NCBI RefSeq assembly: GCF_002095435.2
Contig: NZ_MJEJ02000039.1
Coordinates: forward strand, 1-64,000
DNA from: Williamsia sp. 1138
GTDB taxonomy: Bacteria > Actinomycetota > Actinomycetes > Mycobacteriales > Mycobacteriaceae
Reading direction: 5' to 3'
DNA: 64,000 nt
Shown here piece by piece: positions 16,422-24,858 of the stretch (position 1 is the first letter of the stretch; each line of letters begins with the position of its first letter). A program made the position numbers and the translations under genes. The notes beneath the pieces are model-generated. The model saw only the letters and a program-made list of their open reading frames with translations, had not been told where the DNA came from and did no database searches.

Positions 16422-17654
16422 TCAGACCCCTTCTTTTTCTTTGTATGCGGCGGCGACGTCGGCCGGGATGACGCTTCCGGTGGTTTCGTCCCAATCGGCG
16501 TTGACGTTGTTGCTGTCGACCTTCTGCAGCTGGGCGCGGTAGTACATGAAGCCCGAGGCCGCGACGAGGATCACGAAGATCACGATCGCGCCGGCGGCAC
16601 CACCGGTGAGGTTGGCGATGAAGAACGAGATCGCACCCACCAGTGCGGCGGCCGGCAGTGTGAAGATCCACGCGGTGGCCATGCGGCCGGCGACCGACCA
16701 GCGGACGGTCGCGCCCTTCTTGCCGACGCCTGATCCGAGGATCGAGCCGGTGGCGACCTGGGTGGTCGACAGGGCCATGCCGGCCGCGCTGGAGGTCAGG
16801 ATGATGGCGGCGGACGACGCTTCGGCGGCCATGCCCTGCGGGGATTCGATCTCGACGAGTCCCTTGCCGAGGGTGCGGATGATGCGCCATCCGCCGAGGT
16901 AGGTACCGAGGGCGATCGCTCCGGCGCAGCTGAAGACGATCCAGAACGGCAGGCCGTGCTCGACGCTGCCTGCACTGAGGTGCCCGCTGGCGATCATCGC
17001 CATGGCGATCACACCCATCGTCTTCTGGGCGTCACCGGTGCCGTGGGCGAGCGCGACCAACGAGGCAGAGGCGATCTGGCCGACCCGAAAACCCTGTGCC
17101 TTCTTGTTCTCGGCGACCTTCTTGGTCAGCGCGTAGATGATGTACGTACCGGTTGCCGCCACGATGCAGGCGATGATCGGGGCCATCAGACCGGGGATGA
17201 GGATCTTCTTGGTCAGCCCCTCCCAGTTGACACCGGAAGTGCCCAGCGCGGCGATGCCGGCGCCGATGAGACCACCGAAGAGTGCGTGCGAGGAACTCGA
17301 GGGCAGACCGAACAGCCAGGTGAAGAGGTTCCAGAGGATGCCGCCGACGAGGCCGGCGAAGATGATGATCATCGCCTTCTGCGCGTCCAGGCCGCCGATG
17401 AGACTGCCCGCGTCGTCGCCGGAGGTCTGCTGGATCTTCAGCACGTCCTTGGTGATGGTCGCTGCGACCTCCACCGAGAGGAACGCTCCGACAAGGTTCA
17501 GAAGTGCCGCGATGGTGACCGCGGTCTTGGGCTTGAGGGCTCCGGTCGCAATGGACGTCGCCATTGCATTTCCGGTGTCGTGGAAGCCATTTGTGAAGTC
17601 AAATCCCAATGCCGTGATGACCAACAGCACGAGAATCAACATTTCTGCGCTCAT
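16422..17654 (-). CDS. pitA: Inorganic phosphate transporter, PiT family
   Basis: A 410-residue polytopic transporter that takes up phosphate with protons or metal-phosphate. The duplicated PiT signatures are present: GFDFTNGFHDTGNAMATSI near the N terminus and LVALAHGTGDAQKTMGVIA in the second half, with about ten membrane helices. The start at 17654 fits the first membrane helix; an in-frame extension to 17738 would add an Arg-rich leader unlike the family. First gene of the operon pitA, small membrane protein, DUF3349, menE. It is divergent from the F420-type oxidoreductase gene. Confidence 0.93.
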   Translation of the reverse strand: MSAEMLILVLLVITALGFDFTNGFHDTGNAMATSIATGALKPKTAVTIAALLNLVGAFLSVEVAATITKDVLKIQQTSGDDAGSLIGGLDAQKAMIIIFAGLVGGILWNLFTWLFGLPSSSSHALFGGLIGAGIAALGTSGVNWEGLTKKILIPGLMAPIIACIVAATGTYIIYALTKKVAENKKAQGFRVGQIASASLVALAHGTGDAQKTMGVIAMAMIASGHLSAGSVEHGLPFWIVFSCAGAIALGTYLGGWRIIRTLGKGLVEIESPQGMAAEASSAAIILTSSAAGMALSTTQVATGSILGSGVGKKGATVRWSVAGRMATAWIFTLPAAALVGAISFFIANLTGGAAGAIVIFVILVAASGFMYYRAQLQKVDSNNVNADWDETTGSVIPADVAAAYKEKEGV

Positions 17655-17865
17655 AGATAAGATTCTGAGCGCCACCTGAGGATTCTGTCTAAACGGACAT
17701 AGGGCGAATCGCCAGCGTGACCTGGCTTTTTCGTTCACAAGCCGGGGCTGTTCATCAACTGTTCATGTAGCGTCCGCCGATCGGCCACGCGGGCGAAGCT
17801 GCTTCGCCAGCCATATGAAACACTTTGCATACACGATCGCAGTGACGCGAACCTCTGGAGGACAC

Positions 17866-18918
17866 ATGAAAATCGGCATGGCCATCAACTACGCGGGCGA
17901 TTTCGCGGAGACGATCAACAACCTCGTCGATTTCGAAAATGTTGGGCTCGACCGCATCACGGTGCCCGAGGCATACAGCTTCGACGCCGTCAGTCAGCTC
18001 GGATACATCGCCGCCAAGACCTCCAAGCTGGAGCTGGCGACCGGCATCCTGCCGATGTACTCGCGCACGCCCACCAATCTCGCGATGACCGCCGCAGGAC
18101 TCGACTACATCTCCGGCGGCCGCTTCGTGCTGGGTATCGGGGCGTCGGGACCGCAGGTGATCGAGGGATTCCACGGTGTGAAGTACGACGCGCCGGTCGG
18201 CCGCGCCCGCGAGAACGCGGAGATCTGCCGCATGGTGTGGCGCCGTGAGCGCACCGAGTACCAGGGCAAGTACTACAAGCTGCCGTTCACCAAGGAAGAC
18301 GGCGGCACCGGACTGGGCAAGCCGCTGAAGATCATCAATCACCCCGTGCGCGAGCGTATCCCGATGCTGCTGGCCGCCATCGGACCGAAGAACGTCGAGC
18401 TCGCCGCAGAACTCTTCGAAGAGTGGCAGCCCATCCTCTTCCACCCCGAGCACCTGGCGACCGCATTCGGCGACGCCCTGGACAAGGGCAACGCCAAACG
18501 CGATCCGTCGCTCGGCACACTGGGTATCTCCGTGCACGCCACGACGCTCATCTCCGACGACAAGGACGAGCAGCGCAACGCGCTCAACCTGGTCAAGCAC
18601 CACGCCGCGCTGTACATCGGCGGCATGGGTGCCCGGGGCAAGAACTTCTACAACGACCTCGCCGTCCGGTACGGCTACGAAGAAGCTGCCAAGAAGGTCC
18701 AGGACCTCTACCTGGACGGCCAGAAGGCCGAAGCCGCCGAAGCGATCCCGGACGAGCTCGCCGCGGGCATGTCCCTGATCGGCTCGAAGAGCTACGTCGC
18801 CGAACGCCTCACCGCGTTCAAGGACGTCGGCCTGTCCACCCTCCTCGTCGCCTCCGCCGCTCAAGGCCACGAAGCCCAGGTCGACCAGATCCGCCAGCTG
18901 AAAGAGCTCGTCGCCTAG
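17866..18918 (+). CDS. LLM-class F420-dependent oxidoreductase
   Basis: A 350-residue TIM-barrel enzyme of the luciferase-like monooxygenase superfamily. The N terminus MKIGMAINYAGDFAETINN, the LATGILPMYSRTPTNLAMTA strand and GGRFVLGIGASGPQVIEGFHG are typical of the coenzyme-F420-dependent subgroup of mycobacteria. GGAGG at 17857-17861 fixes the ATG at 17866. It is a single gene, divergent from pitA and convergent (18-base gap) with the ABC exporter. Substrate unknown. Confidence 0.87.
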   Translation: MKIGMAINYAGDFAETINNLVDFENVGLDRITVPEAYSFDAVSQLGYIAAKTSKLELATGILPMYSRTPTNLAMTAAGLDYISGGRFVLGIGASGPQVIEGFHGVKYDAPVGRARENAEICRMVWRRERTEYQGKYYKLPFTKEDGGTGLGKPLKIINHPVRERIPMLLAAIGPKNVELAAELFEEWQPILFHPEHLATAFGDALDKGNAKRDPSLGTLGISVHATTLISDDKDEQRNALNLVKHHAALYIGGMGARGKNFYNDLAVRYGYEEAAKKVQDLYLDGQKAEAAEAIPDELAAGMSLIGSKSYVAERLTAFKDVGLSTLLVASAAQGHEAQVDQIRQLKELVA

Positions 18919-18936
18919 GTCTTCTGCGAGCGAGAG

Positions 18937-20811
18937 CTACTCGAACTGGGATTTGTACATCACCGCGTACTTGCCTCCGCGGGCGAGGAGTTCGTCGTGG
19001 GTGCCCTGTTCGGTGACGACGCCGTCTTCGACGACGGCGATGGAGTCGGCCTCGCGGATGGTCGAGAGGCGATGAGCCACAACGATCGTGGTCGTGCGTT
19101 TCTTCAGGGTCTCGAGGGCTCGGGCGATCAGCAGCTCCGTCCGGGAGTCGACGGCGCTTGTCGCCTCGTCGAGAACCAGGATCCGGGGATGGCCGACCAT
19201 GGCCCTGGCGATCGTGATGAGTTGCATCTGGCCCTCGCTCAGGCTCCCACCGTCATGCCCGATGACAGTGTCGAAGCCGTCGGGCAGAGAGTCGACGAAA
19301 TGCTGGACATGGCTATCTCGAGCGGCGGCTTCGACGTCGGCGCGGGTGGCGCCTGGATGTCCGAACGCGATGTTGTCGGCGATGGTGCCGCTGAACAGCC
19401 AGCGGTCCTGGGTGACGATGGCCGTCTGACTCCGGATTGCTGCGCGGGGGCCCGATTCGATCGGAACGCCATCGACCCTGATCGACCCCGACGACGGATC
19501 ATAGAGACGCAGAAGCAGATTGGTCAGCGTCGTTTTTCCGGCGCCGGTGGGGCCGACGACTGCCACGGTCGCGCCTGACGGTACGTGGAGCGTCAATTCG
19601 TTGATGACGTTGACCACCTGCTCCTCACCTGTCGAGGAGCGGCGGTAGCCGAATCGGACCTTGTCGAAATCGATCTCGGGTGGAAAGGAATGCCTGCCGA
19701 ACGTCATCAACATCGGTTCGTCGACGGCCGGCGCATCCTCGACGGGCTCGCTGAGCAGTGCGCGGATTCGGCCGAGCGACACCAGCCCCGACTGCAGCGA
19801 TGCGATCATTGCTGTCAGCTCGTTTACCGGTTGGCTGAACATCCGCGAGAAGGAGACGAACGCCTGGACCTGGCCAACTGTGAGCGAACCCGTCAGGACC
19901 TGCAGCGCGCCGACGATGGCGACCGAGAGATAACCGAACGAGGTGATCGCCTGCAGGACGGGGGAGATCGACCCGGCGAACGACTGGGCGGTACGGGAGG
20001 ATCGGGCGAGGTCGGCGGTGATCTCCTCGAATTCCTCGCGGGCGCGGGTCTGTGCACCGTAGACACGGAGAGTGTGTATCTGGGGGTAGCTCTCGTCGAT
20101 GTGTCCGGTCAGTCGACTCGTCGCGTCCCACTGTTTCTGGAAGTGGGGTCTCGCGCGTTTCGCGATCAGGACGCCGGCGACAACGATCACCGGCAGCGTT
20201 GCCAGGACGACCAGCGTCAGCTTCCACGAGATCACCGGCATGACGACCAGCAAAGCGAGCAACGTCAGTACAGCCGTGGGGAGCTTGACGAACAGCGGGG
20301 AGAAGATCGACGACACGTTGTCGACGTCGCTGGTGACCTTTGTCAGCATCTGCCCGCGGCCGGCCGCGCCGAAGTAGGCGACCGGCATGCGGTGGACGTG
20401 CGCCTCGATGTCGGCGCGTAGTCGATACATCGCGCGTTGGGTGATGTTGTTGATCGTCCGGGCCTGGATCCAGGTACCCAGCGGACCGAGCCCGTCCAGG
20501 ACGACGAGCAGTGTGAACAGCAGCCACACTGATCTGAAGTCGACGCCCGCGCCGGGAACAGCGCCGGCCCCTTGCACCACATCGGCGAACGTGCCCCGCC
20601 CCTCGGCTCGAAGTTGCGACACCGCTTCGGCATTGGTGAGACCGTCCGGCAGGGTCATGCTGATCGCGCCCGCGAACAGTTGGTTGATGATCGCTGCCAA
20701 CACCAGTGGCCCGGCGATCAGGACGAGAACGTTGACGGACGCGAGCGCGCCGACTCCCCAGAGCTTCCGGCGCTCACCGGTGAGTCTGCTCAATAACCAT
20801 GTGAGAGTCAT
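18937..20811 (-). CDS. ABC exporter subunit with canonical ATP site (heterodimer partner)
   Basis: A 624-residue fused membrane-plus-ATPase subunit. The six-helix exporter domain (residues about 1-345) contains an extracytoplasmic insertion after the first two helices. The ATPase has Walker A GPTGAGKTTL, a shifted signature LSEGQMQLITIARA, Walker B ILVLDEATSAVDS with the catalytic Glu, and H-loop VVAHRLSTI. Together with the partner upstream it makes one complete and one degenerate ATP site, as in TM287/288- or BmrCD-type exporters. It overlaps the partner by four bases. Substrate unknown; drug, lipid or peptide export is possible. Confidence 0.9.
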   Translation of the reverse strand: MTLTWLLSRLTGERRKLWGVGALASVNVLVLIAGPLVLAAIINQLFAGAISMTLPDGLTNAEAVSQLRAEGRGTFADVVQGAGAVPGAGVDFRSVWLLFTLLVVLDGLGPLGTWIQARTINNITQRAMYRLRADIEAHVHRMPVAYFGAAGRGQMLTKVTSDVDNVSSIFSPLFVKLPTAVLTLLALLVVMPVISWKLTLVVLATLPVIVVAGVLIAKRARPHFQKQWDATSRLTGHIDESYPQIHTLRVYGAQTRAREEFEEITADLARSSRTAQSFAGSISPVLQAITSFGYLSVAIVGALQVLTGSLTVGQVQAFVSFSRMFSQPVNELTAMIASLQSGLVSLGRIRALLSEPVEDAPAVDEPMLMTFGRHSFPPEIDFDKVRFGYRRSSTGEEQVVNVINELTLHVPSGATVAVVGPTGAGKTTLTNLLLRLYDPSSGSIRVDGVPIESGPRAAIRSQTAIVTQDRWLFSGTIADNIAFGHPGATRADVEAAARDSHVQHFVDSLPDGFDTVIGHDGGSLSEGQMQLITIARAMVGHPRILVLDEATSAVDSRTELLIARALETLKKRTTTIVVAHRLSTIREADSIAVVEDGVVTEQGTHDELLARGGKYAVMYKSQFE

Positions 20812-22553
20812 CGGAGCGCGGCTTGCGACTCGAGGATCTCGCGGTAGGTGGGGCTGCTGGTCGACAGTTCGCGATGTGTTCCCCGGGCCTCGATGCGGCC
20901 GTCGGTCAGCACGACGATGGTGTCGGCGCCGGCGGCGGACGAGACCCGCTGGGCAGTCATCACCACCGTCACGTCGGGAAGTGCCTCCCGGAGACGACGC
21001 GAGATGTTGCTCTCGGTCTCGGGGTCGAGCGCAGAGAACGGGTCGTCGAGTAAAAGCAACCGCGGATCGGCGACGAGCGCCTGGGCCAGCGCCAGTCGTT
21101 GGCGCTGGCCACCGGAAAGGTTCTTGCCGCTGTGGTGGACCTCTTGGTCCAGGCCCTGTTCGTGGCGGAACACGAAGTCGTCGGCACAGGCGATCTCGAG
21201 GGCGGATCGCAGGTCTGCCTCGGAGGCCTCCGGGCGACCGAGCCTCAGGTTGGATTCCAGCGTTCCCGAGAGCAGAGCCGGCACCTGGGCCACATAGGAC
21301 ATGCCGTCGTAAAGGTCGTCCCGGCGGCGATCACGGACGTCGATGCCGTCGACGAGCACCCGGCCCGCGCTGACGTCGGAGAACCGGGGGATCAGGCTCA
21401 GCAGCGAGCTCTTGCCGTCACCGGTGCCGCCTAGGATGACGGTGGTGGTGCCCGGAGCGCAGACCAGGTCGACGCCGGAGAGGATCGCCTTCGCCGCGCC
21501 GGGATACCGGAACTCGACCCCTTGGAGTTCGACGGATCCGCGCCGCGATCCCGGGGTGTGCGGCGACGCCGGGTCCTGAACCGTCGGCACGGTCTCCAAG
21601 ACCTCGCGGATACGCCGAGCGCTGACCTGGGCGCGAGGAAGAACTGCGACCATTGCGGCTCCGAGCGACAGCCCAGCAAGGATCTGCGTCAGGTAACCGA
21701 CGAACGCGATGATCTCGCCGACCTCCATCGACCCCTTGCCAACCAGAATCGCGCCGACCCCGATGACCGCGGCAGCACCGAAGTTGGAGATGACGAGAAC
21801 GCTGGGCAGCAAGACGGCCTGCAGGGATCCGATGCGACGGGCGGTCGCGGTGAGGTCGGTGTTCGCCGCGCCGAAGCGGTCGGACTCCAGCTGTTCGCGG
21901 CCGAAAGATCTGATGACCGCGATTCCTGCCAGCTGTTCGCGGAGCACCCGGCCGACTCGATCGATGGAGGTCTGGAGAATCGCGTAATTGGGGATGAGTT
22001 TACGAACGATGAGTACGACGGTTGCGGTGAGGCACGATGCCGAGAGCACGACGAGCGGGGCGAGTTGGATGTTCGCACTCAGTGCGAATACTGTCCCGCC
22101 GACCACCAGCAGGGGAGCCGTTGCGAGCACTGTCATGGTCATGAAGACCGCAGTTTGTAGCTGACTGGTGTCATTGGTCGAGCGGGTGATGAGGGACGGT
22201 ACTCCGAATCGCCGCAGGTCGGAATCGGAGAAGTCCTGTACACGGGAGTAGGTGTCGTTGCGGATTTCGCGTCCGATACCGGTAGATATCCGGGATCCGA
22301 CAATTGTCGCCGACACGGAAGCCAGCAGATTGAGGCCGGCGAGGCCGAGCATCGTGATGCCGATGGCGACGATCGCGTCGACATCTGCATTCGCAATCCC
22401 CTCGTCGACGATGCGGCCATTCAGATTCGGAAGAAGCAACATCGTGACGACGGACGTCAATTGCAAGATGAGCAGTACAGACAACGAAAGACGGTACCTG
22501 CGGATATGAGGCAGCAGGACCGTCCTGAGGGATCTGTCTTTGGATGTATTCAT
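20808..22553 (-). CDS. ABC exporter subunit with degenerate ATP site (heterodimer partner)
   Basis: A 581-residue membrane-plus-ATPase subunit. Walker A GGTGDGKSS and signature LSGGQRQRLALAQA are normal. Walker B is LLLLDDPFSALD, with Asp instead of the catalytic Glu, and the switch position reads MTAQRVS with Gln instead of His. This is the signature of the degenerate half of heterodimeric exporters. The ATG at 22553 is used because a longer form (22643) only adds a basic leader. A terminator-like hairpin and a 39-residue peptide gene lie directly upstream on the same strand. Confidence 0.9.
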   Translation of the reverse strand: MNTSKDRSLRTVLLPHIRRYRLSLSVLLILQLTSVVTMLLLPNLNGRIVDEGIANADVDAIVAIGITMLGLAGLNLLASVSATIVGSRISTGIGREIRNDTYSRVQDFSDSDLRRFGVPSLITRSTNDTSQLQTAVFMTMTVLATAPLLVVGGTVFALSANIQLAPLVVLSASCLTATVVLIVRKLIPNYAILQTSIDRVGRVLREQLAGIAVIRSFGREQLESDRFGAANTDLTATARRIGSLQAVLLPSVLVISNFGAAAVIGVGAILVGKGSMEVGEIIAFVGYLTQILAGLSLGAAMVAVLPRAQVSARRIREVLETVPTVQDPASPHTPGSRRGSVELQGVEFRYPGAAKAILSGVDLVCAPGTTTVILGGTGDGKSSLLSLIPRFSDVSAGRVLVDGIDVRDRRRDDLYDGMSYVAQVPALLSGTLESNLRLGRPEASEADLRSALEIACADDFVFRHEQGLDQEVHHSGKNLSGGQRQRLALAQALVADPRLLLLDDPFSALDPETESNISRRLREALPDVTVVMTAQRVSSAAGADTIVVLTDGRIEARGTHRELSTSSPTYREILESQAALR

Positions 22554-22687
22554 ATCCGGTTCGCGTCCCTGGAGACCGTCGCGGCGGCCATTGGGTTTCT
22601 GCGATGCCGGGAGTGCTGGATCAGGTTGGCTTCTCCTCCGCAAGGTCGAACGTGCTGGAGATCAGGCTAGTTGACTCCATCAAACCG

Positions 22688-22720
22688 AACTCCGGAGCGC
22701 GATGTACGCGCTCCGGAGTT
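22688..22720. terminator. Strong hairpin between peptide gene and ABC exporter
   Basis: A perfect 13-bp stem AACTCCGGAGCGC / GCGCTCCGGAGTT with a 7-base loop, 15 bases after the stop of the 39-residue peptide gene and upstream of the exporter. It may be a terminator or a partial attenuator that lets the peptide be made in excess over the exporter. Confidence 0.7.
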
Positions 22721-22734
22721 GAGGCTCACACGAC

Positions 22735-22854
22735 TTAGCCTGCAGGGACCTCGGGTGTCTCGGGGGTCTCGCTGCTGCCGCCACCCAGGAACTGGGTCAG
22801 CAACGCGACGATGGTTCCCAAGCCGATTTCAGAGGACAGATCAGATGATGCCAT
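22735..22854 (-). CDS. 39-residue amphipathic peptide
   Basis: ATG at 22854 preceded by AAGGAG with 8-base spacing. The product begins MASSDLSSEIGLGTIVALL, continues TQFLGGG and ends in an acidic, proline-containing tail SSETPETPEVPAG. The middle is a short hydrophobic/amphipathic helix and the N terminus is serine-rich. It resembles in size and style the small alpha-helical channel peptides (PorA/PorH type) of mycolic-acid bacteria, but I recognise no clear homologue. It is followed by a hairpin and the heterodimeric ABC exporter on the same strand, and a mycoloyltransferase gene is divergent from it. Confidence 0.6.
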   Translation of the reverse strand: MASSDLSSEIGLGTIVALLTQFLGGGSSETPETPEVPAG

Positions 22855-23362
22855 GTGTGGATCTCCTTATTTGTAGGTTTCTCTTGCACATCTGGCACGG
22901 GCTTGCTTCGGGGCTCGAACTCTATAAACGCTTCCCCGACCAATCGAGCCAAACTCACACTCGCATTTATTTGGCTCTCTGTCACCCCTTACTCGCAATT
23001 TTCTCGCGTTTCCGTCGGGGAATAGACATGGTTCTGCCCAAATTGGACAACTGTGTCCAAGCCTGTTTTCCCAGGTAAGGACCTACTTGAGGGCTCGGTT
23101 ATACGTCCGTGATTCGCTCGGGCGAATGTAAAATTCGCTGTGGGTTATAGGCGTCGAGCGCGGGATTGCAGTGAATCGGAGGTTATCGAAGAGTTTTTCC
23201 AGGATTCACGTGTAAATCCGTGGCGTATCGGGTAACGGTCACCGCCTTGTAGCGCGAATGAACTACGGCGCGATCGGGACGCGGTGGCCGACATTCGCGA
23301 CGTCACCTGATCGATACCCCCGCAAATGGCTGGAAGACTTTCTGCGTGAGCGGTTTCCCGCT
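22855..23362. other. Divergent intergenic region, no firm gene
   Basis: About 500 bases separating the 39-residue peptide gene and the mycoloyltransferase gene. Composition is more A/T-rich than the surroundings. TATAGA on the minus strand (22922-22927) could be a -10 box for the peptide. Open frames crossing it lack ribosome-binding sites and coding bias. I see nothing else. Confidence 0.4.
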
Positions 23363-24421
23363 ATGGTTCGCTTCGTGACCCGAATCTCGGCAACAATGCC
23401 GTCCCGAACGATCCGAGCCGCTCTTGCCGCGACGCTGACCTCCGTGGTCGCCGCCTCGACGCTGCTGGTGTCGAGCCCCGCAACAGCAGATGAGCTTCCG
23501 AAGGTCGGGATCACCTCGCCGGGTGGGTCCTCGTTGGTCAGCGTGAACGAGTCGGGTCCGCAGCAGCTCGAGATCGTGGTGCATTCGGCGTCGATGGACC
23601 GCGACATCCCCATCTCGGTTCTGCTGCCGAAAGACCGGTCTGTTCCGCGGCCCACGCTCTACCTGCTGAACGGGGCCGGTGGCGGCGAGGACGCCGCGAA
23701 CTGGCAGGCCAAGACCGACATCGTGGGCTTCTTCAAGAACAAGAACGTCAACGTGATCACCCCGAACTCCGGCGCGTTCAGTTACTACACCGACTGGCAA
23801 GCGGACGACCCGGAGCTCGGCCGTAACAAGTGGTCGACGTTCCTCGGCAAAGAGCTGCCGCCGATCATCGACGAGGCGCTCGACACCAACGGTCGTAACT
23901 CGATCGCCGGCATCTCGTCGTCGGCCACGTCGGTGCTGAATCTCGCGATCGAGCACCAGGGTCTGTATCAGTCCGTAGGTTCGTACAGCGGCTGTGCATC
24001 GACCGCCAGCCAGCTCGGCGAGACGTACATCAGGATCACCGTCGAAGGGCGAGGGGGCGGCGACGCCACCAACATGTGGGGCCCGTACGGCGGTCCGGGC
24101 TGGATCGCCAACGACGCGATCATCAACGCCCCGAAGCTGCGTGGTCAGACGCTCTACATCTCGAACGCCACGGGTCTGCCGGGTCAGTACGACAGCCTGG
24201 CCTACACCAAGGATCCGGCAAGCCTTGCTGACCAGATCATCCTCGGCGGCGGCATCGAAGCTGCGACCGGAGTCTGCACTGCACTGCTGGTCGATCGCCT
24301 GAACCGGTTGAACATCCCTGCGACCTATGACTTCCCGCCCGCAGGAACCCACTCGTGGCACTACTGGGAAGACCAGCTGCACAAGTCGTGGCCGACCTTG
24401 GCAAAACCGCTCGGTCTCTGA
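23363..24421 (+). CDS. Secreted mycoloyltransferase (antigen 85-like esterase)
   Basis: A 352-residue exported alpha/beta hydrolase. The signal peptide (IRAALAATLTSVVAASTLL..ATA) is followed by the mature domain. The nucleophile elbow reads AGISSSATSVLNLA (central Ser) and the C terminus has the GTHSWHYWEDQLHKSWP block carrying the catalytic His, both hallmarks of trehalose mycolyltransferases. The enzyme transfers mycolic acids to trehalose, arabinogalactan or, in corynebacteria (MytC), to small proteins. The start is uncertain among 23363, 23375 (GTG) and 23396. A strong terminator follows. Small peptide genes lie on both sides. Confidence 0.9.
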   Translation: MVRFVTRISATMPSRTIRAALAATLTSVVAASTLLVSSPATADELPKVGITSPGGSSLVSVNESGPQQLEIVVHSASMDRDIPISVLLPKDRSVPRPTLYLLNGAGGGEDAANWQAKTDIVGFFKNKNVNVITPNSGAFSYYTDWQADDPELGRNKWSTFLGKELPPIIDEALDTNGRNSIAGISSSATSVLNLAIEHQGLYQSVGSYSGCASTASQLGETYIRITVEGRGGGDATNMWGPYGGPGWIANDAIINAPKLRGQTLYISNATGLPGQYDSLAYTKDPASLADQIILGGGIEAATGVCTALLVDRLNRLNIPATYDFPPAGTHSWHYWEDQLHKSWPTLAKPLGL

Positions 24422-24431
24422 CCCGTGACAT

Positions 24432-24464
24432 GAAAACGCCCCCGGTGCTGCCGGGGGCGTTTTC
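24432..24464. terminator. Bidirectional intrinsic terminator
   Basis: A perfect 14-bp stem GAAAACGCCCCCGG / CCGGGGGCGTTTTC with a 5-base loop, flanked by A and T runs so it works on both strands. It serves the mycoloyltransferase gene and the opposing 22-residue peptide gene. Confidence 0.9.
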
Positions 24465-24482
24465 GTTGGGATGTGGGGGTGT

Positions 24483-24551
24483 CTAACCCGCCATCATGCC
24501 CATCAAAAAGGTGAGGATTTCCAGGATATCGATCTCGAAGGTGGAGGTCAT
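24483..24551 (-). CDS. 22-residue amphipathic peptide
   Basis: ATG at 24551 with GAAGGA five bases upstream and a strong terminator directly after the stop. The product starts MTSTFEIDILEILTFLMG and ends MMAG: acidic and hydrophobic residues alternate as in an amphipathic helix. It is too short for any domain. The combination of ribosome-binding site, terminator and helical pattern supports a real gene. It may belong with the 39- and 23-residue peptides of this window. Confidence 0.5.
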   Translation of the reverse strand: MTSTFEIDILEILTFLMGMMAG

Positions 24552-24763
24552 GAGTGTCCTTCCGTCGCGCGACACATTTGGAGAATCTAGCCGTCCGGGT
24601 CCGCTCCGGATGCTCGAAGCCTTTGAGTCAACCCGATTTCAAGGATTGCAGCCGGCTCGCCTGGACGGTAAAGATTCAACGAATTCATTACCACTATTCA
24701 TGACTTTGGCATTGTTCGGTGTCAGGTCTTCGCCCAGTATTCAACCGCGTCAGGGTCCAGGAA

Positions 24764-24839
24764 ATCTGCTCCACTTCTAGGAATCTGCTCCGCTTCCAGA
24801 GCCCTGGAAGTGGAGCATCTGTCTGGAAGTGGAGCAGAT
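24764..24839. repeat. Palindromic repeat family III, copy a (76 bp)
   Basis: Two direct units of ATCTGCTCCACTTC followed by two inverted units GAAGTGGAGCAGAT, forming a nested hairpin. A second 76-base copy is at 57850. It lies downstream of menB, between menB and the 22-residue peptide gene. The rest of 24552-24858 shows no other feature. Confidence 0.8.
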
Positions 24840-24858
24840 CAGTGTGCGAGAGGGCCGG

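Noticed and set aside
22671-23078. A 135-codon open frame upstream of the mycoloyltransferase gene
   Set aside because: It runs through the terminator hairpin and antisense to the 39-residue peptide, with Cys/Arg-rich non-coding style composition.
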